Assembly: GCA_030706385.1 (NCBI GenBank)
Contig: JAUZOQ010000017.1
Coordinates: forward strand, 1 to 46,110
Length of the DNA: 46,110 nucleotides
Source of the DNA: Bacteroidota bacterium
Lineage (GTDB): Bacteria; Bacteroidota; Ignavibacteria; Palsa-1295
Direction of reading: 5' to 3'
The translations under genes and the position numbers were made by a program. Shown in pieces: positions 28,490 to 36,502 of this stretch (position 1 is the stretch's first letter; each line of letters begins with the position of its first letter). The notes below the pieces were generated by a model. The model was given only the letters and a program-made list of their open reading frames with translations, was not told the DNA's origin and ran no database searches.

Positions 28490-28655
28490 GTGTCTGCAGA
28501 AGTCTTGAATACAAATATACGAAAATTTTTGGGCTTTGTCAAGAGGCTGAGACATTTTATTTTTGAAACTGCCCAAAATGCGCTTGATTAGCCAAATATT
28601 TTTTTTACTAAAATAGAAAATATCTGAAAATTAGAATTTCTTAGTCGTGAATATG

Positions 28656-28699
28656 GGACATATAGGTCTTATATGACCTATATGTCCTATAAGACCTAT
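28656..28699. repeat. Nested inverted repeat between convergent ATPase and PEP synthase genes
   Basis: A perfect 13-bp stem (28656-28668 with 28675-28687, loop TTATAT) overlaps a second perfect 12-bp dyad, ATAGGTCTTATA (28662-28673) with TATAAGACCTAT (28688-28699). The AGGTC/GACCT core therefore occurs four times in alternating orientation, allowing two exclusive hairpins. It abuts the PEP synthase stop. It could be a two-way terminator, though no T-run follows, or a protein site. Confidence 0.6.
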
Positions 28700-31143
28700 G
28701 ATTTGGACGAGTTGGATGCTTCCTCAGCCCGCAAGATATTCTCAATTCCCTTGAGCAGTGCATCAGGGTTAAAAGAAATGCTATCGATTCCTTGCTCTAC
28801 CAGGAATCGGGCGAACTCCGGATCATCGCTTGGCGCCTGGCCGCAAAGGCCTATCTTTCTTCCTGCCGATCTAGCATCACGGATAACGGAAGTTATCATC
28901 CACTTCACTGCGCCATTATTTTCATCGAAGAGATCGCTGATGATTGCAGAATCGCGATCAAGGCCGAGAGTAAGCTGCGTTAAGTCATTCGAGCCGATCG
29001 AGAATCCATCGAAGACTTCGGCAAATTCTTTCGCCAGGATCACATTGCTCGGAATTTCGGCCATCACATATATTTCCAGTCCTTTCACATTCCTGGGTAA
29101 TCCATACTGCGCCATCAGTGCCACCACTTTCTTTCCTTCATCAACCGTTCGGCAAAATGGAATCATTAATTTTACATTCTCGAATCCCATTTCTTCGCGG
29201 ACTCTTTTCATTGCTTCGCATTCGAGCCGAAAGCCTTCGCGATAGCGCTCATTGTAATAGCGTGAGGCGCCGCGGAATCCGATCATCGGATTTTCTTCGT
29301 CAAGTTCGAATTCCTTTCCCCCAAGAAGATTGGCATACTCATTCGATTTGAAATCGCTCATGCGAACGATCACATCTTTCGGATAAAATGCTGCGGCAAT
29401 GGTTGCCACTGCCTGCGATAGTTTATCGACAAAATATTGCTCCTTATTGGAGTAGCCACTAGTGAGATCGTCAATCTCTTTTTTCGCCGCCTGATCTTTC
29501 AAGTCCGCAAAATAGACCAATGCCATAGGATGAATACGAATCGCATTAGTAATGATGAACTCCAGGCGCATAAGTCCAATACCCTGATTCGGAAAGAACG
29601 AAAGACCAAAAGCTTGATCCGGATCACCGAGGATCATCATTGGTGAAGTCCTTGGCATTTTCACATTCCGAAAATTCAGTTCATATTCTCTCCATTCGAG
29701 TTTGCCTTCATACACCGAACCCGTTTTCCCTTGCATGCAAGAGACTGTGACGATCTGCCCGTCTTTGATCTTAGATGTTGCATCGATCGTACCGACAACG
29801 GCCACCGCTCCGACTTCACGAGCAACAATGGCTGCATGGCTTGTTCGGCCTCCGCGATTGGTGATGATCGCCGAAGCTTTTTTAAGGATCGGATCCCAGT
29901 CGGGATTGGTACTATCGGTAACAAGAACTTCACCCGGTTGTAACTTGTCAGATTCAGCCGTCGATTGAATTATTCGGGCAACTCCGGAAGCAATGGAAGA
30001 ACCGACTGCGCTGCCTTGGACGATGACTTTGCCTTCGGAGAGTAGTTCATATTCTTTTTTGATGAATGGATCCTTGCTTGAATGAACCGTTTCGGGACGC
30101 GCCTGCACAATGAAGAGTTTTTGACTGATTCCATCTTTAGCCCATTCGATATCCATCGGAGTTTTGTAGTGCTCTTCAATGAGTTGCGACCACTTTGCTA
30201 ACTGCTCTACTTCGGCATCGCTGAGGACCCACTGTTTTCGTTTCGCTTCTGGAGTTTCAGTATTGACGATCGTTCTTCCTGAAGAATTATTATCGGCATA
30301 GATCATCGTCTTCGCCTTCGATCCAAGTTTCTTGGAGATAAGGGCTCGCTTTCCGGCTTCCAGTGTTGGCTTGAAAACGACAAATTCATCCGGGTTCACC
30401 GCTCCCTGAACAATATTCTCTCCTAAACCCCAACATCCGGAAATGAGAATGACATTGCGAAAACCCGATTCAGGATCCAAGGTGAAACAGACACCGCTTG
30501 AAGCAAGATCGGATCGCACCATCAACTGCACTCCAGCCGAGAGCGCGACCTTCATGTGATCGAATCCATTATCTACCCTATACTTGATGGCACGAGCGCG
30601 GAAAAGAGATGCGAAACATTGGTGGACGGCTCGAACAACATCCTCTGCACCGCTCCGGTTAAGGAACGACTCATGCTGTCCGGCAAAACTTGCATTCGGA
30701 AGATCTTCTGCAGTTGCACTGCTTCGAACAGCAACTTCAACGAGCCGATCGTTCTTCCTGCATAATTCCTCATAGCCTGCAGTAATCTCTTGTATCAGAT
30801 CTTGTGGCATCGTTGCATCTAGCATGAGCTGATGAGTCGCATCTGCGATCTCATCGAGATTCGAGAAGTTCTTCAGATCGAGTTGTGCAAGTTCTTCGCG
30901 TAATGGCTTCTCCAAGCCATTTGCAGCAATGAAGTAGCGGAATGCATCGGCCGTCGTCGCAAACCCATCCGGAACTTGAATCCCTTTTGAGGCGAGGTGG
31001 CCGATCATCTCACCCAGGGAGGCGTTCTTTCCTCCGACCCGTAAAATATCTTTACTGTTTATTTCTGCAAATGGCTGCGTAAAGCGGTTTTGAGCCCCAA
31101 TCTTTAGACCTTCTGCTTTTGGAATGGAAAATGTAGTGGCCAT
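28696..31143 (-). CDS. ppsA: Phosphoenolpyruvate synthase
   Basis: About 815 residues from the ATG at 31141-31143. A GTG at 31155 is possible. The N-terminal ATP-grasp domain has VGGKNASLGEMIGHL. The central swivelling domain has the phosphorylated His in GGRTSHAAIVARE. The C-terminal PEP-binding barrel ends with GLCGQAPSDDPEFA. The enzyme makes PEP from pyruvate and ATP, the first gluconeogenic step, and could use pyruvate released by the two lyases. It starts 33 bp from the divergent acyl-CoA synthetase, so the promoters must overlap. Confidence 0.95.
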   Translation of the reverse strand: MATTFSIPKAEGLKIGAQNRFTQPFAEINSKDILRVGGKNASLGEMIGHLASKGIQVPDGFATTADAFRYFIAANGLEKPLREELAQLDLKNFSNLDEIADATHQLMLDATMPQDLIQEITAGYEELCRKNDRLVEVAVRSSATAEDLPNASFAGQHESFLNRSGAEDVVRAVHQCFASLFRARAIKYRVDNGFDHMKVALSAGVQLMVRSDLASSGVCFTLDPESGFRNVILISGCWGLGENIVQGAVNPDEFVVFKPTLEAGKRALISKKLGSKAKTMIYADNNSSGRTIVNTETPEAKRKQWVLSDAEVEQLAKWSQLIEEHYKTPMDIEWAKDGISQKLFIVQARPETVHSSKDPFIKKEYELLSEGKVIVQGSAVGSSIASGVARIIQSTAESDKLQPGEVLVTDSTNPDWDPILKKASAIITNRGGRTSHAAIVAREVGAVAVVGTIDATSKIKDGQIVTVSCMQGKTGSVYEGKLEWREYELNFRNVKMPRTSPMMILGDPDQAFGLSFFPNQGIGLMRLEFIITNAIRIHPMALVYFADLKDQAAKKEIDDLTSGYSNKEQYFVDKLSQAVATIAAAFYPKDVIVRMSDFKSNEYANLLGGKEFELDEENPMIGFRGASRYYNERYREGFRLECEAMKRVREEMGFENVKLMIPFCRTVDEGKKVVALMAQYGLPRNVKGLEIYVMAEIPSNVILAKEFAEVFDGFSIGSNDLTQLTLGLDRDSAIISDLFDENNGAVKWMITSVIRDARSAGRKIGLCGQAPSDDPEFARFLVEQGIDSISFNPDALLKGIENILRAEEASNSSKS

Positions 31144-31176
31144 AGAAGCATTCACTAATACACGTAAGAAATAATC

Positions 31177-33420
31177 ATGGATTCCGTTACCGGCCTGGAA
31201 GTTGTACCCTCAAATACAAGCGCCGGGGTTTCAACTTCTCAGCTTGATGCAATATTTATACCACGAAGTATCGCCGTAATTGGAGCATCCGATCGGGAAA
31301 ACACCGTGGGCTATACCGTACTACGGAATTTGCTCAACGACAGATTTCAAGGGCCGGTCTATCCGGTTAATCCAAAATATGAGAGCATTCTCGGAGCAAA
31401 GACTTTTCCCACTATCGGCTCCATCCATGAAGAGATCGATCTTGCCGTTATTATCACGCCCGCTGCAACCGTCCCCACCATCGTTGCCGAATGCACTGAA
31501 GCAGGAGTTCGCGGAGCAGTGATCATTTCTGCAGGATTTAAGGAGATCGGTGCAACTGGCGCTGAGCTTGAACGCAAGATCATGGAGCATGCCAGACGCG
31601 GGAAGATGCGGATCATCGGTCCGAATTGTTTCGGAATCATGAATCCCCGCATCGGGCTCAATGCAACATTCGCTGCTGGTATCGCTCCCCCCGGAAGTGT
31701 CGGATTCATTACGCAATCCGGTGCGCTCGGCTCGGCCATCATCGATTGGAGCATCAGAGAAAATGTAGGCTATAGTTCTTTCGCATCGATCGGTTCAATG
31801 GTCGATGTGAATTGGGGAGATCTGATTTCCTATTTTGGCAGGGATCCCGACACTCATAGCATTGTGATCTACATGGAATCGATCGGCGATGCACGTGCCT
31901 TTCTCTCTGCTGCACAGGAAGTTGCGCTTAGAAAACCGATCATCGTCATTAAACCGGGGCGCACTGAAGCTGCATCAAAAGCTGCAGCCTCTCATACGGG
32001 AGCGCTGACGGGAAGCGATGAAGTTCTCGATGCTGCATTCAGGCAGTGCGGAGTGATTCGTGTCAATGAAATATCCGATCTCTTCTCGCTATCAGAATTA
32101 TTCTCGAAACAACCGCGCCCGGAAGGACCTCGGCTGACCATCTTGACGAATGCCGGCGGACCCGGCGTCCTGGCAGCCGATGCACTGGTTCTGGGTGGAG
32201 GAAAGCTTGCCGAAATTTCAGGGCCTTCACTGAAACAACTGAATAAACTTCTTCCCGAAGCATGGAGCCATGGCAATCCGATCGATATCTTAGGTGATGC
32301 AACGCCTGATCGCTATGGAAAAACATTGGAGCTGATAGCCGATGATCCGGGGACGGACGGACTGCTTGTCATCCTTGCGCCTCAGGCAATGACATCGCCG
32401 ACAGAGATCGCAAAAGAATTGGTACCGTATGCACAATCCACCGGCAAACCGATGATGGCATGCTGGATCGGAGGTAATGCCGTAACTCCGGGAATCAACA
32501 TTCTCAACGAAGCAACGATACCGACATTCGAATATCCCGATGCTGCCGTTCGAATGTTTAATTATATGTGGAAGTACTCGTATAATTTGCGAGCCCTATA
32601 TGAGACTTCTGCTGTTGCACCTGCAACAGCGAATGATTCTTCGCGTGCAAAGGCACATGAGATCATTGAGTCAGTACGCCCGACCAGGCGCACACTGCTG
32701 ACCGAATATGAATCGAAGAAGGTGTTGGCACTGTATGACATTCCAACAGTAGCAACGGATCTTGCGATCAATGCCGATCAAGCTGTTAAAGCTGCCGAGA
32801 AGATCGGCTATCCCGTTGTCTTGAAGTTGCATTCGGAAACGATCACTCACAAGACCGATGTCGGCGGAGTCCGATTGAATATCTCCGGCCCGCAGGAAGT
32901 TCGCGACGCTTACGATTCGATTAGACGATCAGTGATCGAAAGTACAAAAGAAGAGCAAAGTTTTCTGGGAGTTACTGTTCAACCGATGGTCAGGAAATCT
33001 GATGGTTATGAACTAATTATCGGAAGTAGTATCGATCCGCAATTCGGGCCTGTGCTGCTATTCGGCCTTGGGGGAGAGCTCGTTGAAGTCTTCAAGGATC
33101 ATTCGTTGGCACTTCCTCCGCTGACGGCGACATTGGCACGCCGCATGATGGAGAAGACATCGATCTACAAAGCATTGCAAGGAGTGCGAGGCAGAAAGGC
33201 GATCGATCTTTGTGCGCTCGAACAAGTACTGGTGAATTTTTCACAACTTGTCATCAATGAAGCGTGGGTCAAAGAGATTGATATTAATCCGCTGGTTGTT
33301 ACACCGGATACGATCGTTGCTCTCGATGCGAGGATCATTCTCCACAGTCCCGAAACGAAATTGAACGAGCTCCCCGTGCCGGCAATGGTTGCTCCAAAGA
33401 GGATAGAAAGCACGGATTAA
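31177..33420 (+). CDS. ADP-forming acyl-CoA (acetate-CoA) synthetase, fused alpha-beta chains
   Basis: 747 residues. The CoA-binding domain (about 25-125; [15 protein letters not shown]) precedes a succinyl-CoA-ligase-like domain with the phospho-His in [19 protein letters not shown]. An ATP-grasp beta part lies near residues 510-735 ([21 protein letters not shown]). The family makes ATP from acyl-CoA, ADP and phosphate or runs in reverse. No acetyltransferase domain is attached. It is divergent from PEP synthase. Substrate, probably acetyl- or propionyl-CoA, is not readable from sequence. Confidence 0.9.
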   Translation: MDSVTGLEVVPSNTSAGVSTSQLDAIFIPRSIAVIGASDRENTVGYTVLRNLLNDRFQGPVYPVNPKYESILGAKTFPTIGSIHEEIDLAVIITPAATVPTIVAECTEAGVRGAVIISAGFKEIGATGAELERKIMEHARRGKMRIIGPNCFGIMNPRIGLNATFAAGIAPPGSVGFITQSGALGSAIIDWSIRENVGYSSFASIGSMVDVNWGDLISYFGRDPDTHSIVIYMESIGDARAFLSAAQEVALRKPIIVIKPGRTEAASKAAASHTGALTGSDEVLDAAFRQCGVIRVNEISDLFSLSELFSKQPRPEGPRLTILTNAGGPGVLAADALVLGGGKLAEISGPSLKQLNKLLPEAWSHGNPIDILGDATPDRYGKTLELIADDPGTDGLLVILAPQAMTSPTEIAKELVPYAQSTGKPMMACWIGGNAVTPGINILNEATIPTFEYPDAAVRMFNYMWKYSYNLRALYETSAVAPATANDSSRAKAHEIIESVRPTRRTLLTEYESKKVLALYDIPTVATDLAINADQAVKAAEKIGYPVVLKLHSETITHKTDVGGVRLNISGPQEVRDAYDSIRRSVIESTKEEQSFLGVTVQPMVRKSDGYELIIGSSIDPQFGPVLLFGLGGELVEVFKDHSLALPPLTATLARRMMEKTSIYKALQGVRGRKAIDLCALEQVLVNFSQLVINEAWVKEIDINPLVVTPDTIVALDARIILHSPETKLNELPVPAMVAPKRIESTD

Positions 33421-33451
33421 CATTTTTTATTCATACAGTCTAAATACAAAT

Positions 33452-33901
33452 ATGAAATCGCACCTCGTCATTGTCGCCGATACAGGCACATTAAAAGCGT
33501 TCTATATTAAAGAACGGTCATTAGTTCATAAAGGGAAAGCCGATCTGATCAAGCGCATTGTCTACACCAATGCCCACCGGAAGTTAAGCGATCAGCTCTC
33601 CGAGTCGCGCGGAAGTTTTCGCGGGTCGGGAGATGCAAGAAGCGCACGGCATGGGAGTGGGGAAGCGCATCATCTCAAGAGCGATTTGCAAAAAAAGTCC
33701 TTTCTTGCACTAGCTCATGATATTGAAGGCGTGATCATGCACACTCCTGCCAACCAATACTTTCTTGCTTTGCCGAAGCCCATTCATAAGGCAGTAACGG
33801 CCGAGATCAAGAAGAATGTTCGTTCCAAGATCACCAAAGAGCTGGCTGAGGATTTAACGAAAGATACGGTCGAAGATATCAGGCAAAGATTCAGTGTGTA
33901 G
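33452..33901 (+). CDS. Host-attachment-family protein (eRF1-like fold), function unclear
   Basis: 149 residues, soluble. The N terminus (SHLVIVADTGTLKAFYIKE) and C terminus (ITKELAEDLTKDTVEDIRQ) match the pattern of bacterial host-attachment proteins. In that family a variable basic and Gly/Ser-rich middle, here about residues 45-75, separates two conserved parts. The family name comes from Agrobacterium and says little about activity. It is 31 bp after the acyl-CoA synthetase and convergent with the DsrE gene, with 6 bp between the stops. Confidence 0.6.
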   Translation: MKSHLVIVADTGTLKAFYIKERSLVHKGKADLIKRIVYTNAHRKLSDQLSESRGSFRGSGDARSARHGSGEAHHLKSDLQKKSFLALAHDIEGVIMHTPANQYFLALPKPIHKAVTAEIKKNVRSKITKELAEDLTKDTVEDIRQRFSV

Positions 33902-33907
33902 ACTGGT

Positions 33908-34261
33908 TCAGAAGACCAAGACTCTATCGCATTCGATGACCCAGTTGCCGATCTGATTGATCGAACCCATCGTCACACCTTCAATGAGCATGGATTCGTC
34001 CACGCCACGGGCATTCGCACAGGTCGTGCAGAGGCTGATCTTCGCATTTTTGGTTAACGCAAGCTTAAGCATCCGTTCGATATTATAGTATCCGTTTGGC
34101 GTATCCTGCCCCTTCAATGCGCAGCTGACCGCATCTGCCATCAGGAAGATTCGGACTTCCACTTCCGGATGGTTTCTTCCGTATTCATTTGCCATCCGCA
34201 ATGCATTGTATGTTTTTTCGGACCCATAGGGTGCTTCGTTAATGATGAATAGGATCTTCAT
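33908..34261 (-). CDS. DsrE/DsrF-like family protein
   Basis: 117 residues, soluble alpha/beta fold. The start MKILFIINEAPYGSEKTYNALRMA and the segment VRIFLMADAVSCALKGQ are typical of DsrE-family proteins. Two cysteines in LCTTCANARGV lie where this family can carry sulfane sulfur, but one conserved Cys does not prove sulfurtransfer. It is downstream of Hsp20 after a hairpin terminator. In many genomes such proteins accompany stress genes. The exact role is not known. Confidence 0.8.
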   Translation of the reverse strand: MKILFIINEAPYGSEKTYNALRMANEYGRNHPEVEVRIFLMADAVSCALKGQDTPNGYYNIERMLKLALTKNAKISLCTTCANARGVDESMLIEGVTMGSINQIGNWVIECDRVLVF

Positions 34262-34287
34262 TGTTGTCTATGCTCTCTTTAAAATTT

Positions 34288-34315
34288 CAAACGGAGAGGT
34301 TACCCTCTCCGTTTG
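34288..34315 (-). terminator. Hairpin terminator after hsp20
   Basis: CAAACGGAGAGG (34288-34299) pairs perfectly with CCTCTCCGTTTG (34304-34315) around TTAC. It lies 49 bp after the Hsp20 stop and before the DsrE start. On the minus strand it is followed by AAATTTT, so termination is plausible though the T-run is short. Confidence 0.65.
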
Positions 34316-34363
34316 CAGTTTCCTTTTGATAACTAACCATTCATAATCATCAAGGATCAACTC

Positions 34364-34840
34364 TTAGGATGTAACAAGTGATTTCTTACCGGAAGCGATA
34401 GGAATCTCTTTTACTTTTTCTTTCAGTTTTTCAGATTTGATTTTCGGAATACTGATCTCCAGAATGCCGTTCTCGAACTCTGCATGCACCTGGTCTTCCT
34501 TGCACGTCTCCGGAATTCCGAATTCCCGCACGAACTCGCCAAATGAGCGCTCGATCTGATGGAAGTTCTTTCCCTTCTTTTCCTCTTTGCGTTCTTTCTT
34601 ACCCTGAATGGTCAGCGTATGATCTGCCAGGGTGACCTTGACATCGTTCTTCGACATTCCGGGAAGCTCTGCAGTAATATAGAGATTACCTTCATCTTCA
34701 AAGACATCGGCACGAGGAACATACATTCCGTCGAAACTCATTGTAGATGGGAATGCAGTCCCTAGGTTACCGAGAAAGCGGCGCATATCGGTTTCAACTC
34801 TGTCCAGCGAGCGCCACGGATCGAATGTGATTAATGACAT
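34364..34840 (-). CDS. Small heat shock protein (Hsp20/alpha-crystallin)
   Basis: 158 residues. A variable N-terminal part precedes the alpha-crystallin domain (about 45-140: PRADVFEDEGNLYITAELPG through ENGILEISIPK, the A-x-x-x-n-G-v-L signature region). The short C-terminal extension has KEIPIAS, an IxI-type motif (IPI). It is an ATP-independent holdase for unfolding proteins. The Shine-Dalgarno AAAGGAATT precedes the ATG at 34840. It lies in the stress-gene group, 58 bp after the BON gene. Confidence 0.94.
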   Translation of the reverse strand: MSLITFDPWRSLDRVETDMRRFLGNLGTAFPSTMSFDGMYVPRADVFEDEGNLYITAELPGMSKNDVKVTLADHTLTIQGKKERKEEKKGKNFHQIERSFGEFVREFGIPETCKEDQVHAEFENGILEISIPKIKSEKLKEKVKEIPIASGKKSLVTS

Positions 34841-34898
34841 GATAGAATTCCTTTCTTACGAATTGATATGTTTATTGAAGTGAGATTACAGAACACAG

Positions 34899-35552
34899 TC
34901 AGTAAACAACGACTAAGTCATTCTCTACCTTTTGTACACCCGGGGCTGACCATGCAACTCGGCTAGCCTCTTCTTTTTGTGACCACGATTTTACCGTTCC
35001 TCTGAGGATGACTTTGTGGTCTGTTGCATCGATCTTAATGTGATCGTTATCGACGAACGCATCTCTATCGAGCGCACTTTCGAGAGCAGCCTTATCAACG
35101 GAGCTTCCAATATCCGGTTTGATCTTCACGAGGTTGGTGATACCTTTGACGCCGCGCAACGGAAGCACGGATTCCCTTGCAGCCTCTTTTTGATAGTACC
35201 ACTGCAGTTCGCCTTCAAGAGTTACCCATCCATTCTCTACAACGGCTTTCACATGTCCCGGAGGAATTGCCACATTCCACTTCAAAGCATTCGCCGCTTC
35301 TCGTGCGATCTCGGTGTCATTGGGACTGCTGCGATGGTCGAGATTGATCTGTATCTCCTCGGCCACAGCTCGAACGCCAGCAACTCGCTTGGCAGCTGCT
35401 TCAGCGGTCTGCTTCTTTGAATAACTGTCGACGACCCCTGTTAATGTGACCACACCATCCTTGGCAATGACTCCGATATCGGCGGCATTGAGCATTGGCG
35501 TCCATCGCAATTCATCAAGGACGTCTTTTTGGAGCTGAATATTCGATTTCAT
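34899..35552 (-). CDS. Triple BON-domain protein (OsmY-like)
   Basis: 217 residues from the ATG at 35550-35552, with ribosome site AAGGAC/AAAGGT before it. A 30-nt longer frame to 35582 has no such site. Three BON domains of about 65 residues occur in tandem, each with the GVVTLTG / GWVTLEGE / HKVILRG strand and a following A-x-x-V-x-G-V pattern. No signal peptide is visible, unlike periplasmic OsmY, so it may be cytoplasmic. BON proteins are linked to membrane binding and osmotic stress. Specific role unknown. Confidence 0.87.
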   Translation of the reverse strand: MKSNIQLQKDVLDELRWTPMLNAADIGVIAKDGVVTLTGVVDSYSKKQTAEAAAKRVAGVRAVAEEIQINLDHRSSPNDTEIAREAANALKWNVAIPPGHVKAVVENGWVTLEGELQWYYQKEAARESVLPLRGVKGITNLVKIKPDIGSSVDKAALESALDRDAFVDNDHIKIDATDHKVILRGTVKSWSQKEEASRVAWSAPGVQKVENDLVVVY

Positions 35553-35589
35553 ACCTTTTGTCCTTCCACGTATAACGATCATCGGATGA

Positions 35590-35625
35590 GCAAGTTAAGC
35601 AAATACGGATACTTGCTTAACTTGC
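35590..35625. repeat. 13-bp-stem inverted repeat upstream of the BON gene
   Basis: GCAAGTTAAGCAA (35590-35602) and TTGCTTAACTTGC (35613-35625) form a perfect dyad around 10 nt. It lies 38 bp before the BON ATG, in the 290-bp gap after the hydrolase gene. It may be an operator or 5' leader hairpin for the BON/hsp20 transcript, or the end of the hydrolase transcript. The rest of the gap (35626-35842) shows nothing I can name. Confidence 0.5.
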
Positions 35626-35842
35626 TTCCATCCATCATAAATGCACTCTCACGCTGAGTCAGTCAACTTTCCCCTTGTCGTCTCTTCCCAACGGATAACA
35701 TACATTCTCGTACCTCTGAGTTCAGCAATTACTGTTCCAAATCAAGAAATCTTGAATTGATAGTGTTTTAGAGGAGGCTTGTATTCTTGAAGGCAAGTAA
35801 TTTTACAAGCACATGGAAAAAATTTTCCTCCACGAAGATTGA

Positions 35843-36502
35843 CTAACTAAGATGAAGCTCAAACCACTGCTTTGCAAGCTCAGCGACTACGGCCAGGGTG
35901 TTGCCTTCCTCGAACAAATGTGTTGCCCCCGGTACGATCTCAAGTTTCTTCTTTGAAGTCAAACGGTTATAGGCGCGCTCATTCAGTTCGATAACTTCAT
36001 AATCCTTGCCACCGACTATAAGGAGTGTCGGACATTGGACGGAAGCAAGAGCATCGAGAGCAAGATCCGGGCGGCCTCCCCTGGACACGATGGCTTTGAT
36101 AGTCGAGCCGGATCTGGCTGCTGCGATGATTGCGGCTGCGGCACCGGTGCTTGCCCCAAAAAGACCCACCGGTAGATCCATTGTTTCGGGATTCTGCCCG
36201 AGCCAATCGACAATATCGTTAAGCCTCTCTGCAAGGAGAGAAATATCGAATCTATTTTGATAGATATCATCCTCGGCCGGAGTAAGAAGATCGATAAGAA
36301 GTGTTCCGATCTTCGCCTTCTGCAATACGCTTGCTACGAAGTTGTTTCGTGGTGAGAACCTGCTGCTTCCGCTACCGTGGGCGAATGCAACGATACCTAT
36401 GGCTCCTTCCGGAATAATGAGTGTACCTTCGAGTTTCACTTGACCGGCATGAACCACGACGGAACCACCACCCTCCTTACCACGGGGAGAGGTCGTAATC
36501 AT
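35843..36502 (-). CDS. Alpha/beta hydrolase of the dienelactone-hydrolase type
   Basis: 219 residues. The nucleophile elbow is GLFGASTGAAAA (Ser in G-A-S-T-G), the likely acid lies in LIVGGKDYEVIELN, and the His in GATHLFEEGN, a complete triad order. AFAHGSGSSRFSPRNN gives the oxyanion region. The gene overlaps the end of the phosphoribosyltransferase gene by 26 bp, and in other bacteria the same two domains are fused in one protein. Substrate unknown. Confidence 0.85.
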   Translation of the reverse strand: MITTSPRGKEGGGSVVVHAGQVKLEGTLIIPEGAIGIVAFAHGSGSSRFSPRNNFVASVLQKAKIGTLLIDLLTPAEDDIYQNRFDISLLAERLNDIVDWLGQNPETMDLPVGLFGASTGAAAAIIAAARSGSTIKAIVSRGGRPDLALDALASVQCPTLLIVGGKDYEVIELNERAYNRLTSKKKLEIVPGATHLFEEGNTLAVVAELAKQWFELHLS

